This document shows positions 43,521 to 54,075 of a stretch of 64,000 bases of DNA, one piece after another. The notes beneath the pieces were generated by a model. It was given only the letters and a program-made list of their open reading frames with translations. It was not told where the DNA came from and ran no database searches. Source of the stretch: Metallyticus violacea (taxonomy: Eukaryota > Arthropoda > Insecta > Mantodea > Metallyticidae); contig CM060830.1 in assembly GCA_030762175.1 (NCBI GenBank), positions 53,893,501 to 53,957,500 on the forward strand, given 5' to 3'. The translations under genes were made by a program, and so were the position numbers. Each line of letters starts with the position of its first letter. The first letter of the stretch is position 1.

Positions 43521-44935
43521 TCTGGAGTCCTTAAATTTATGAATTGTAGCTTTGCCCCTCCAGATCGCTCCACAAACAAGCAGCTGGCGGTCTCTGGAAT
43601 TTATTCAAAGTGCATGGATCAATTAAACCATTATGGGTAAAACCCCGCCGAAAGATTGTTGAAAAGTTGTATCTATATTTCATTATAGTATTGAATAATC
43701 CCAATATGAGTTTGCAGAGGTAATAAAATGTATTTCCACAGATAGAAATGCATAAAGCACATTTTTACTTAGGTTGAAATTCACAACATAAACGGACGGA
43801 ACAGTTGTAATCACGTTCCTGCCAAAATTCTGGCATTGTTAGAACTTTTAAAAGTTTGTGGCAAAGGAAAACACGAGCAATAAAGTTGTTTCGTATTTTT
43901 ATAACATGGGTAAATAAAAGCAGAGTATAATAAATAATATTTCAAATTAATTATATTAAACTTTTCAGTAGAGGGGATAAGAAAATATTAAATATTAACA
44001 TAATATTAAAAGCAAGCATTTTTTGAAACTTACAATTATTATAAAGGATTTCTAAATTAATGAAATAACGTGGAAAAGATTGACATCTCTGCTTCAGTCT
44101 GGAAATCTGTGCTCTTTATTTCCTATACGCCTAGCACTAGGGCGGTCAAGGTTGTCCTAGCCAACAAGTGTTGGTAGTGGTATCTTCCTAAGCAGTGATC
44201 AGAATTCTTAAGTATTTAGCATCAATTTAGGTACACTCAAACAAAGTAAAAACCCAAAATATGAGGCACATCCCGCTGGATAAACAAGAACTAATCAATA
44301 ACGGTCATAAGGATAAAGTTGATTTGTAGCTCGTGACCTAATGTAGTCTAAGGTTGAAGTGGTCTTTATATGCAGATGTTAATTTTGTTGTTCGATCGAG
44401 TCCCAATTCATACCCCGGGTCGTTCAGGGGCCCGAAATAGCCTTTCTTGTCTTGTTGGTCACGGGAGGAGTGAAATGGAAAGAGGTCGTTCAAATCACAT
44501 AGCCTTGCTTCATTGAATGCATTGAAATGTTTAATCACACTACACTTAGTTATCGGTCACCTGGTTCGTTATCTCTATGACTTTGATGACGCGTGCTAAA
44601 TATGCTGCATCTGTGTGCCTCTCGTCTACTGCCCCTGGTAAAGGATGTTGATCATCATAGAACGAAAGAATGAGTGAGTGTACATAAAACGTATGTATGT
44701 CACAATGTTCAGCACCAACATATCTTTATTGCACTTTAATTAGGTTTTAGTGCTTAGAATTGATATTCCTTTTCCTAAGTTATATAGGCTAATGTAGAGC
44801 TGATTCTATCATCGAAATTTTAAAGTATGCTTCGATATAGCATGAATACTTTCTGTGTAATAAATGCACAGAATTAGTAATAGTCCAGCACCACCTAAGC
44901 AACTTTTGAACAATATGATTAAATGACAGATTAGC
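43521..44935. other. Spacer, nothing recognised
   Basis: Mostly AT-rich. 44390-44640 is GC-richer with no coherent frame. Confidence 0.4.
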
Positions 44936-45228
44936 TCCCTGGTCTATGCTTAACGTTGCTGACCACTGGCTTACTTAGGAATTTTCTGAGATAGGGAAGT
45001 CCGGAACGGGGTGCACCCAGCCTCGTGAGGACAATTGCAAAGCTGCCTGATGGAGAAATGTCGTTTTCCAATGTAGCAGGCGCAGCGATAAGGTGGGATG
45101 CAGTGTGTTGATCAAATGCCCCTGCAATACTGCCCCCTAAAAATGATGTCGTGTGACGGAGGTACAGGACGCAGCGGTCGCCGAAAAAGGCCAAAGGCCC
45201 TCCTAGGGCTATAGCACACCATAGAAGA
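44936..45228 (+). mobile_element. SINE-C copy 2
   Basis: Shares with 747-1058: CCTCGTGAGGACAATTG, AAAGCTGCCTGATG, GGGATGCAGTGTGTTGATCA, GCCCCTGCAATACTGCCCCC and CCCTCCTAGGGCT. The tRNA-like head is poorly preserved in this copy. The minus-strand frames here are shadows. Confidence 0.7.
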
Positions 45229-45535
45229 TGAAGGTTGAATGGCATTCAGTATGGGGAGATCACCATTCACTGGAAACCCAAAGATCATATTCTCGATTTT
45301 CTTCTTCGGGAGGGGTGCTATGCCTCCGCACTTATAACATGGAACACCCAATATATTTTTACTTTTTTAATAATGTTCAGTACGAGCTTTCCGAAAACTA
45401 CCCACATAGGTACTTCTGAACAAATTATAGTTGCTTCTCTAAGAAAACAAGTACAAATTACGATTACAAATAAGTGATTTTTTGTGTTTTATCCTTTTCT
45501 CCTTTTCCAGTTATTGTTACACGCAGAGGGTGCCA
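45229..45535. other. Spacer
   Basis: Nothing recognised. Confidence 0.4.
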
Positions 45536-46191
45536 AAAATGTATACACATTTTCAAGCAAAGAAAAAACTGTGTTAACATAACAAAACTGAATTCACACA
45601 AACAGAAAATGACAAGCACTAATCATCTTAGACTTTCACAGTTACAACAGTTGCTCAAAATGCCCAGCATCGGCGTCGATACCTTCTGAGTACGTTGAAC
45701 TACTGATTGAGTAACGTTTGCGAAAGTGTCCTCAGCGATTGCAGCACATGCCGTTTCAATTTCTTCCCGAAGTGCTGCCAGTGTAACCGGTTTTCAACGG
45801 TATATGGTACCACGAGTCTCAAATTTGTCTCGAATGCGTGCAATTGTTACTCGCGTTGGCGGTTCTGTTCTGTACACACGTCTCCATTGCCTTTGAACTT
45901 CAACAACATTCTCGGTTTCCCAATACCACTCCATAATTGCTTTCCGCTGTTCAAACGATGCTAGCATACCATAATGTGAGTCACATCTATTTACAGAACA
46001 CATACGATAATCTTGGCTTAATTTGTTCATTGTTGATTTACCTGTCACTTAGCAACGTTGTCATAATGTATGTGAGTGAAATCTGTTTACAGAACATCAT
46101 ACTACACATTACTGTTTTTTTTTTGGTCAAACTTTGAAATGTATTAAATAGATATCAACTCTGAAAGTATGTATACATTTTTGGCACCCTC
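45536..46191 (-). mobile_element. Internal-deletion derivative of a DUF4817-type transposon
   Basis: The ends are matching inverted repeats. The left end starts GAGGGTGCCAAAAATGTATA and the right end, in reverse, starts with the same 20 bases; about 22 bp match. The right end abuts a TATA tract, consistent with insertion at TA. The element is only 656 bp because the middle of the transposase gene is gone while both ends remain. Confidence 0.92.
45620..46048 (-). pseudogene. DUF4817 transposase: N-terminus joined to C-terminus, catalytic core deleted
   Basis: From 46048 on the minus strand, the frame reads through FEQRKAIMEWYWETENVVEV and RVTIARIRDKFETRG, the DUF4817 helix-turn-helix used by many insect mariner-like transposases for DNA binding. 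An in-frame stop follows TIYR. Immediately after, in the same frame, comes PVTLAALREEIETACAAIAE and VTQSVVQRTQKV, the C-terminal helices. The whole DDE catalytic core (normally more than 200 residues) is absent. It cannot catalyse transposition. A retained DNA-binding domain plus intact ends is the layout of elements mobilised in trans. Confidence 0.9.
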
Positions 46192-46209
46192 GATATATAA
46201 TATACGTTA

Positions 46210-46211
46210 TG

Positions 46212-46258
<47 letters not shown>
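46210..46258. repeat. (TA)n microsatellite next to the transposon end
   Basis: About 20 TA units beginning about 20 bases beyond the right inverted end. The poly-IY peptide is an artefact. Confidence 0.97.
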
Positions 46259-46261
<3 letters not shown>

Positions 46262-46904
46262 GATTGATAACCAAGCTGAGCGAAAGGAAAACCGTTCTAA
46301 TTTTAATTATGGTTGGCTATGGAGACCGGCAATGATCTCATCGAGAGGCACTAATATATTTAATGATGTGCTTCCGGACGACAAAGTAATTCCACATAGC
46401 GACAAGGGTAAGGTTAGAAGTGTAAAGTATTGGCAGTCCAAAAGTACAAATGACGACAATGTTATTGAATGTTCATATAAGTGTGCAAGAAAATTCAAAA
46501 GTCTGTAAAATAAAATTGACATTATAATCAAATATAAGCCAGAGCACCGTAAAGAAATTCTTAAAAGTGCCTTATAATCATTCTTATTCAACAATTCACC
46601 TTTTTCAACAATTCTCAGAGAACGATCCCAATTAACGAATGCAGTTTGGGAGTCAATGATGGAGTGCATCTACATTAATGCAGTTTTTAGACAATTCCCC
46701 CCTAAATAAATTTTCTAACAGGCACAATGTAAATTCACAAAAAATTAAGAAAAATCACAGGCAGCATACGAAAAAAAAAAAAAAAAAAAACTTAATGTTT
46801 GGGCTGATATTGTTGGGAATTATACAATAAGTCTTTTTTTTTTCTTTAGATAAACCCTCAGTGCAAATGTTCTTTGAAATAACAGTATCAACTATCAAAA
46901 TCTG
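46259..46904. other. Spacer with overlapping ORFs on both strands, unrecognised
   Basis: The plus frame after the TA tract (about 82 codons to 46508: RGTNIFNDVLPDDKVIPHSD) and the 120-codon minus frame (46669-46307) overlap. I recognise neither. A 20-base A-run lies near 46771-46790. Confidence 0.3.
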
Positions 46905-47300
46905 TTACTAAATCTAGTCACCCAAGGGCTACCCAGATTTGACATCTTTTTCCAACTAGATGGAGCTCCAGTCAGAATGTTTCTCAGTACTTAGGCCGGG
47001 GGCTTCTATAACATGGATCGGTAGATGAGGTCACATAGGAGCGGCCGGCAAAATGACTAGATTTGGCGTCTTTGGAATTCTGCTTGGAGTCCTTTCGAAG
47101 TATATTGGGAGAAATTGGGAGAAATTGGGAGAAATTTGGAGAAATTCAACAACTTTTAAAATTTGCAGTACTGAACACTGGAAGCGATGAAAGATATTAC
47201 TAAAGCCTAGTTAAATGATTCCTTAAACGATTTCTTTGATCGACTGCCACATTGTCAAACAGCCGAGGTCTAGCCGTTTGAGCACATAATGTGGATTTTT
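46905..47300 (+). pseudogene. DDE transposase C-terminal half, decayed
   Basis: Plus frames give FFQLDGAPVRMF (usual FFQQDGAPPHxA; catalytic Asp kept), then MDR and, in another frame, RWIGR-like WIGR.GHIGA, then LASLEFCLESF corresponding to SPDLTPLDFFLWGxxK. A late PFEHIM matches the usual terminal FEHLL. A 10-bp tandem TTGGGAGAAA repeated four times (47105-47144) lies just after the last catalytic block. Frames shift repeatedly. It belongs to the same broad mariner-like class as the DUF4817 elements. Confidence 0.65.
47105..47144. repeat. 10-bp tandem repeat, four units
   Basis: TTGGGAGAAA three times and TTTGGAGAAA once, within the decayed transposase. Confidence 0.95.
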
Positions 47301-47659
47301 GGATATTATGTTAACAGAAAGTTAATTTGATTCAAGTATCGGTTCCTATGGTAATTGATTAGATGACCCTTATGCAGGTCGTCGCTTCGTTAGAAGTTTG
47401 TTGTTGTTTTCTATGAGAAAGGAGCGTTTTATTATTCTGTAAATACTTTCTGCTTCATTGTTTACTGCTATTTGTACACAAGTAGCCAGTCCGAGTATTT
47501 ATGAAATGCTTTAAACGTGAATTTGTATAATTAAAAATATATTGAATGCTCCAATTATAAATTTATTGCCTAGCACCATTTTCGGTTAAAAAGCAATAAA
47601 AATAATTTTTGAGTTATTTAGTTGCTGCGGGCCTTTTAACTCCCTATGTATATGGCATT
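47301..47659. other. AT-rich spacer
   Basis: Nothing recognised. Confidence 0.4.
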
Positions 47660-47990
47660 ATCTACACGCTGCAGAGAAGTAGGGAACTTTTAAATAAGAT
47701 TGTTGAGATCCACTATTTTCAGCCTTGCACCATCCTCAGCAGCATTAGTTGCAGGAGCAGCACATGATACTTGTATGTTGTTTATAAGGTCGCACTTGTA
47801 ACGTGGTAAACACGATCTGCCACTCGTCCCTACAGAAGTTCGTAGGGTTGAGATCCTGGAATTTCGGGAGCCACTCTTGTAAAGGGTTATTCAGTTCTAA
47901 CCATAACCGAAATAAATTCCTTTCTAAACGTACAGGTCATGCTTTCGAGAAACATAAGGTTATCAAAATAACCCTCAACAAATCTTAGGA
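47660..47990 (-). pseudogene. Transposase C-terminal scrap
   Basis: The minus strand gives EWLPKFQDLNPTNFCRDEWQ, lining up with EWPPRSPDLTPLDFFLWGxxK, then VFTTLQVRP (usual VYxTxxP). A further segment, NAAEDGARLKIVDLN, corresponds to the C-terminal helices. There are stops. The alignment is by motif order only. Confidence 0.5.
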
Positions 47991-48290
47991 TAGTTTGCAG
48001 CAGACATACGTAATATGGAGCAGTTAACTATGTATATTTTACTCATACTCCAAAGGTGTGAAAAGTGTTCACTGCATAGAAAGGTACTCAGTGCCAATAT
48101 TGAGGGTTCTTTAGAATGTGATATTAAAGATTTATTACTGAACACATTATTATTCTTTACTTAAACTTAATTACAAGTTTTAAACGTAACGAATCTGCAA
48201 AATAAAATACTTATATATATAGTGATCGAACCTTTACTGCCATGGACATGAAGTTGCCTTAACATGGACCATACAGTGTAACAGGGGCAT
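47991..48290. other. AT-rich spacer
   Basis: Nothing recognised. Confidence 0.4.
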
Positions 48291-49535
48291 TTCAAAAGCT
48301 CTCGGCCTGACTATGAAAACACAGGATTTAAGAGAAATGTTTTATTTTTATTTTTCAACATAGTCACCTTATAAATCAATAAATATAGTCCAACAACTTT
48401 CTAACGTTTTAATACCGTCAGTAAAATAAGTTTTGTCCAACTGTGAAAAAGAAGCGTCTCTCTGGGCTTCAACCTCTCATTTAATGTGAATTTTCATCCG
48501 CCCAGCCAATTCTTCAGGTTTGAGAACAAAAGTAAATTACTGCGAGCCAAATCCGGCAAATATGACGGATATGAAAGCATTTGGAACCAAATGTCAATCA
48601 TTTTGCACCAACAATCAACGTATTCACGTGAAGGCGCATTATTGTGATAAAATATCTTTCTTTTTCGCAATGTGTGAACGCTTAGGCTGAATAGCATCCT
48701 TCTGATGGTCCAATAGTGAAGCATAATACTCTCTGGTGATGGTTCTGCCCTTCTGGAGGCAGCCTACGAGCACCACACCATGAGAATCCTAGAAAACCGT
48801 ACACATGACTTTTCATGCAGATAGAACCATTTTTGCTTTCTTTGGTGCACTTTCACCTATTGCCACCCACTGTTTGAACTGCTTCTTCCTCTCTGGCATA
48901 TGGTGATGAATGCATGTTTTAGTCATTGCTATGAAACGTCGAAGAAACTCACTGAATTTGCATTTAAACAAGTCTAAACACTCTTGCAAAACGTTCATTT
49001 GAATGCGTTTTTGGTCCATTGTTAACAAACAAGGTACGCTTTCTCATTCCCAAAACTTCGTGTAAAATATAGTGGAGGCCTATCGAGGTCTTTACAATGT
49101 CAGTCAAATGACGTATCTTCAATCGGCGATCACTGAGTACGGTATTGTGAGTTTTTATCACAATCTCTTCGGTCGTAGCAGCTTTGGGACGCCCTGAGCA
49201 CTCATCATCTTGAACGCTTAAATACAGCAGCCCACTTTTTAACCGTTGAAAACGAAGGAGAAGATTCCTTTAATGTGGAATCTAAGTCATTATGTAATTC
49301 TTTTGGGGTTAAAACCTTCAAAACGAAGTACTTTATCACAGCTCGTATTTAGTTTTATCCATTTTGAAGAAAATATTAGTAGTTTGTTTACACGATCGTC
49401 ACAAACAAGTGACTGCACTTACCCGTCTGAAACTTTACAGCGCGCTATCTTCAGGATGATACTTAACAACTGGCATAGTAATTTGGTCATCTTCACGACA
49501 TCTGTGAGTCAAGCTGAGAACTTTTAGAACACTCC
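48291..49535 (-). mobile_element. Full-length irritans-like mariner, inactive
   Basis: The ends are imperfect inverted repeats. The low end reads GGGGCATTTCAAAAGCTCTC then GGCCTGAC. The high end in reverse reads GGAGTGTTCTAAAAGTTCTC then AGCTTGAC. TA sits at 48289-48290 and 49536-49537. The length of about 1.25 kb is normal for mariner. The transposase (separate entry) fills the space between. Confidence 0.9.
48490..49365 (-). pseudogene. Mariner transposase, all three catalytic positions lost
   Basis: From 49365 on the minus strand, successive frames give AVIKYFVLKVLTPKELHNDL and STVKKWA (first helix-turn-helix), then LSDRRLKIRHLTDIVKTSIG and HYILHEVLGMRKR (second), DQKRIQMNVLQECLDLFKCK and FLRRFIAMTKTCIHHHMPER. 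In the last, the usual TVDETW first catalytic block is now AMTKTC. ESAPKKAK is kept. The second block reads FYHNNAPSREY (HDNA to HNNA) and the third LPDLARSNLLLF (APSD to ARSN). All three aspartates are therefore substituted, besides frameshifts. Domain order and length are complete, so this decayed by point mutation rather than deletion. Confidence 0.9.
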
Positions 49536-49946
49536 TAGTAGCTGATTCTGAACTTCATCTAGCGATTTGTCTTTTGCCAGCAGGTTTCTGCATTTCAGCC
49601 ATAAACTCCAAATCTCTCCCTCTGACGTCATGCATCCTAACTCGGGGTGACATTTTTAGCGAAGAAATTGTTTCATCTCTACTTTCTGTTTTTAGTCACT
49701 TTTTCTACTGAAATAAAATTTCTATTAAACTGCAAGAAAACGTTCATCTGGCTTACCAGTCAGTCATATAAAACATATTTTCTAATATTCTCTATTTCCC
49801 TTCAAAGCATTAAAAAATTGAGTAATAGTCCCCATGCATCTTACCTTACTATATTGCATTAAGTCATCATAATAACTGTCAATTGTCAATTAGTAATTCT
49901 TGGAATTTCCGATATAAAAGGCCTAGAACATAATTATATTCACACC
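49536..49946. other. AT-rich spacer
   Basis: Nothing recognised. Confidence 0.4.
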
Positions 49947-50375
49947 GAGCTTGGGACTTGCATTTGGGATCAAATCGAACTAGGACGGTCTTGGGGATTT
50001 TTCTAGGTTTGCCCTAGTCACTTAAACAATTGCATGTATGGATCTTTCTTCTACACGAATTTTTGCTTCTCCCATTTCATGTTATTTCATTCTTTTAGTT
50101 CTGTTGCAGGATCGAAAGTGCCAATGGTGGGATGGTGCGGCGTGATGATGGCTTGCGCTGGGGAAAGATTTCTGATATGGAACCATCCCTTCTAAAGGCC
50201 AGTACTCTTTGGAGAAGGAGTGCTCAGGTAGCGTCAGGGTGAGTTCGTGTCTCCTGCCCCTCCCCTACGGTGTCTCCCTCAACTTCCTCGAAGGTATAGA
50301 CCAAATGCTCAGCCGTTGCACAATATTGAATAATCTTTGTTCGATCCTAACAATCCAAAGCAGTACTATCTTAAC
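49947..50375 (+). mobile_element. SINE-D-like repeat copy 2
   Basis: Related to 39196-39620. The 5' portion (49947-50030) reads GAGCTTGGGACTTGCATTTG and a weak B-box-like ATCAAATCGAACTAGG, followed by GGGGATTTTTCTAGGTTTGC, a layout like a tRNA-derived head. Shared body: CACGAATTTTTGC, CATTTCATGTTATTTCATTC, TTAGTTCTGTTGCAGG, GGGGAAAGATTTCTGATATG and CCATCCCTTCTAAAGG. Confidence 0.5.
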
Positions 50376-51019
50376 ACACAGTGCCTGGCGATGAATAGGC
50401 ACACACTGATCTAATGGAAGTCTATTTTCCACTACATGTTTTCTTATCTTCCTACCTGTTACCCGCTCTACCATTGAAGGATGCTAAAAAGCTTAATTAT
50501 GTCACATCTGCTGAATTTGAATGGCTATATTTACCTGTGTCTTAGAAATGCTTTTTTGTGCTCAGTTTTTTATTAAAGTCACATCAAATAAATCTTCAAG
50601 AATACGAAAGTTAGAGCGGATTCTTGGAGATATCGACAGCTGTACCGGGTGAGTGCCCTCATCAGAGCTAAGGAGAAGAAAAAGTAAACTTTTCAATTTT
50701 GAAATAATCTGTTTTTCTAGATTTGTGCCACTTCTAGAACTCACGTTCTTTTATTCTCGTGAAAGTGGCTTAGAGGCTTCCGCAGCAGACAGACATACAG
50801 TGAAAGCAGTTTAAAAGTCCCATAACTTATATCGACCGCCATCAGACTACCCTCTCCCTCTAATCGCTGATATTCTCCAAGCGGCACACGCTTCCAATCA
50901 ATTGCGAGCGGATTTTGGCGAGAGTTAGGCAATTAATTTGTGCAGTCGAGAGGGGGTTGCATTAAATACTGTCATAGTGTTGTGCAGTGGTGAGATATTC
51001 ACTGTGTCGTCGTATTTTC
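50376..51019. other. Spacer with splice-like signals, no gene supported
   Basis: A donor-like CCGGGTGAGTG (about 50646) and an acceptor-like CTGTTTTTCTAGATTTG (about 50710-50726) frame a short interval on the plus strand, but no open frame links the flanks. Minus frames of 60-63 codons are unrecognised. Confidence 0.3.
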
Positions 51020-51350
51020 TTCTTCAAGGCTTACATCAAATACAGAATGCTATGTAGCAGAACGAGACAGACATTTAGTTGTAAATTTCCTGGCAGCTCG
51101 TTTCTAAAACGATAAACAATATTAAAGTTAGTGTAGAAGTTTAATGAATTATTGGTCCTGATTTATGGCCTCCTTGTTCTCCAGATCTTACAATTTATAA
51201 TTTTAGTCTTTGGCGGACCCTCACGCATTGGATGAATTTAAAACAAATATTAGAAACGAAATTAGATTCATTTGTGATAGAAAATTGAGCGTGTTAATTA
51301 GTGATAGTTTCATAAGAAAATATGGATTGCGTGTTAGTTAAAATAGGTAA
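51020..51350 (+). pseudogene. DUF4817-type transposase C-terminal scrap
   Basis: Plus strand: LWPPCSPDLTIYNFSLW matches the third catalytic region (usual LWPPRSPDLTxxDFxLWG; Asp replaced by Asn). After a frame change comes HALDEFKTNIRNEIRFICDR (usual NPHTLDELKxNIRxEI). Upstream, TRQTFS corresponds to LRQxFG. No N-terminus or ends found. Confidence 0.7.
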
Positions 51351-52193
51351 GTTTTCTAGCACATATTGTAAGGAGGGCAAGTACCAAACTGTGTTATTTA
51401 ATATGTCGTATCTAAGTGTAAAAATGGTTAAACGCTTGAGCGCTGGGAGTCGATGTAAGAAATACCAGCGGCAATGCGGGCTCTAGCCGCCGACCGACAT
51501 TCACTGTATTTGTTATGCTGTTAATTAATAAATATTCGGTAGTGAGTTCCTCTTCAGAAAAATATCTCAATGGATAAGTTATGTATTGGGCAATTATATA
51601 CCTTAGGCACTGTTGAAATGTGAAAATATTTTATCTTGATGTAAGTACCTCCAAGATTTTCTCTCTAGCTGATTCATTTCTTTACTATCTAAAATGTCTT
51701 TTAATATTGAAATAAGGCACGCGACGGAGCTGAATAGAATCTAAAGGCATTCAGCTTTATCTTTCTAAACAACAAAAAGGATTTCTACTTCAGCTCATTA
51801 TTAAACAAATGTGTAGTTGCCACAAATGTGTGGTTGCCATAAACCACCCATTCAAATGAAGCGTACCTTCAGCCTGCACCAAGGTCTCGTTCTTGCTATG
51901 GGATACTCACCCTTGACTATGTCCATCCAGATACTCAGCCGTTACTAAAATGCAGATTATGGTCAGTCTAACAAGTTAGTTGGTGTTACCATTAGTTCCG
52001 AATATTACTCATCGGCCCAGAACACTTGTCCTAAAATGGTAAATAAAAACATGTACGCTAAATTTCCCTACTTACTTTCATTACTGTTGTGCGATGCTGG
52101 TCGAGGGCGGCACCACCAGGTTGTAGTTTCTGGGTGACATTTGTTTTAAGGCAGTCAGTCAAGAATGCCCCTTTTAATTATTTATTGTTTTAA
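51351..52193. other. Spacer, nothing recognised
   Basis: No coherent frame or repeat. Confidence 0.4.
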
Positions 52194-52469
52194 GGGACAA
52201 AAAACCGGACAATTTTTATATTTCCTTGTATTTAGATATGCTTGCATGCCATAAAATATATTAGGCATTTGCTGTCATGGAAACGTATAGGCTATGTTGA
52301 ATGTTTTTATAAACAAAACATTGTAACCAAATATTGCAATTATGTGTACAAAGTCTTAGACACAGCAAATATGTCTTAACCATTTTGTGCTTCATTGTCA
52401 CTATTTCTTTATTTTTACTTGTTGTGTATATAAGCAGGGTTGTCACACTAACCTTAAAAAATGCTACCT

Positions 52470-53440
52470 AAACATATGACTCGAGCTGTAGCCCTAAACG
52501 ATGATGGGCGCAGTGTACGTTACATTAAAATGTAATAAATATGGCTAGAAGCACAGCCCATGGTGCCTTAAAATGGTTTAGAAAGATCCTAGAATAAACC
52601 AGAATAAACCAGAGGACCGGGTTTAGGTCGTTCGAGAGCTACAAATCAAAGTGAAGACAGGTTGAAAGTTCTTAGGGATAGCAACCTGCCAGCTATGACC
52701 GTAGCCCAGCAATTTGTTAACATGCATGGTCGCCCGATTTCGGCCAAAACAGAAGAAGGTTGAAAGCAAGTGAATTGATATCAGTAGACCTGCAACTGGT
52801 CTCAGTTTGCTCAGAATGCACCAAGTCAAACGACTGCGTTTTACAAATGATGATAGAGGTTGGAGAAATGAACAGTAGAGTTGCGTTCTGTTCACAAACG
52901 AATCCTGTTTCAAACTGCGCTCACCTGATGAACGTGCAAGAGTTTGAACAAGGAGAGGAAAGCGATTTTCACAAAGCTGAACTTCGAAAAGTTACCATTT
53001 GGAGATGGTGGAGTAATGGTTAAGGCAGAAATGTTTATTGAGGCTCGTACTAAGTTAATTTTAATACAAAACGGAAGTGTAACAGCTGATAGATGTACAT
53101 AATGAATATTGGGCCAATCATGCCGTACCATTTGGTTAATTTATAAGCGATAATTATCTTTTAATATTGCCCACGCGGTCAAAGACTATCTCCAAGAATT
53201 GAGAGTCCGTGTTTTACCACGGTCAGCAAGGAATCCAGTTGCTTGAACACGTGTGGTACATACGAGAACGGCGTGTTAAACTATACAGAAGTTCAGACGA
53301 ACACTTATTGAAGAATGGAAGTATATTTCTCAAGAAGCCACTAACTTGATCGAATGTATGACAAAAATTTGAATGTAGTTATTGAAGCCAGAGGGAGTGA
53401 CGCCCATTATTAAAGCATTTCAAGCACTGAAAAATGTACT
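52470..53440 (+). pseudogene. Tc1-like transposase, decayed
   Basis: Plus frames give TRAVALNDDGRSVRYI and MARSTAHGALKWFR (paired-like DNA-binding region), RPGLGRSRATNQSEDRLKVL and RDSNLPAMTVAQQFVNMHGR (second subdomain). LFTNESCFKLRSPDE follows in neighbouring frames: the first catalytic block, usual LFTDESRFxLxSxDGR, with Asp changed to Asn. Then comes EVTIWRWWSNG-like sequence where GGGSVMVW is expected. The late YLQELRVRVLP and ARNP.A match the region just before the catalytic Glu (usual LPWPARSPDLNPIEH). Several frame changes and stops. The HDNARPH block is missing. Confidence 0.85.
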
Positions 53441-53567
53441 CGCAGTTAAAAAAAAATTATTGTTTTACTTCCTTTGTAGCTTTTCTCATCAAAGCTAGGT
53501 TTTTATTTCCATTGTTGCACTTTAAGGTGCTTAATAATACAATCTTTTGTTTAAATGACTATTCTTT

Positions 53568-53856
53568 TTTTTTTTTTTTTGAGTAGTGTTTAACGCCCGT
53601 TTTTACTACTGAGGCACCACAGGCGGTGGACACCGATGATACATGAAATGAAATGATAAATTGGGAAAGGATTTTTTTTTTAAGGAAGAAAGCGTTCCAG
53701 GCCTAAGTTTAGGTACCTCCCCGGCATTTGCCAGTTATGAAGACTGAGGAAAACTTGGAAAAAAACCCAGTCAGGGAGGACGGTCCTGGCGGGATTCGAA
53801 CCACAGACCTCCCGCTCACGAGTCCGTGCCTTAACGACCTCGGCCACCCGTGGCGG
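53568..53856 (-). mobile_element. SINE-A copy 5, inserted in the Tc1-like element
   Basis: Full-length minus-oriented SINE-A. The low end has a long T-run and AGTGTTTAACGCCCGTTTTT, the high end GGCCACCCGTGGCGG. TATTCTTT flanks both sides (53560-53567 and 53857-53864), a probable target duplication. It must be younger than the Tc1-like insertion. Confidence 0.94.
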
Positions 53857-53975
53857 TATTCTTTCATTTTAAAATAATAAAGAATGACATAGAATTAAGA
53901 ACAAAATATAATCAAATATAAAAGTGTCCGGTTTTTTTGTCCCCGAATGTAGCAATTAATTTCTGTGTTTTATAA

Positions 53976-54075
53976 TTTTTTTTTTTCTAGGAAGGAAGTG
54001 TTCCAGGTCCAAGTTTAGGGTACCTCCCCAGCATTTATCATTTATGAGAACTGAGGAAAACCTGGAAAAACTTCA
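53976..54075 (-). mobile_element. SINE-A scrap (body only)
   Basis: Contains GAAGGAAGTGTTCCAGG, AAGTTTAGGGTACCTCCCC and GAACTGAGGAAAACCTGGAA, preceded by a T-run. Both the head and the ACGCCCG end are missing. It lies 32 bases outside the Tc1 right end. Confidence 0.85.

Larger units (their letters stand above)
52194..53944 (+). mobile_element. Tc1-like transposon carrying a SINE-A insertion
   Basis: The ends are inverted repeats of about 30 bp. The left end starts GGGACAAAAAACCGGACA; the right end in reverse reads GGGGACAAAAAAACCGGACA; both continue into TTTTATATTT. The 1.75 kb span includes a 289-bp SINE-A at 53568-53856, so the original was about 1.45 kb, a normal Tc1 length. The transposase is decayed (separate entry). 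Confidence 0.92.

Noticed and set aside
46209..46259. Poly-IY peptide (and the poly-VC peptide near 20330)
   Set aside because: Simple translation of TA and TG microsatellites.
50640..50730. Short intron on the plus strand with GTGAGT donor and TTTCTAG acceptor
   Set aside because: No open frame continues from one flank to the other in any phase that I could find.
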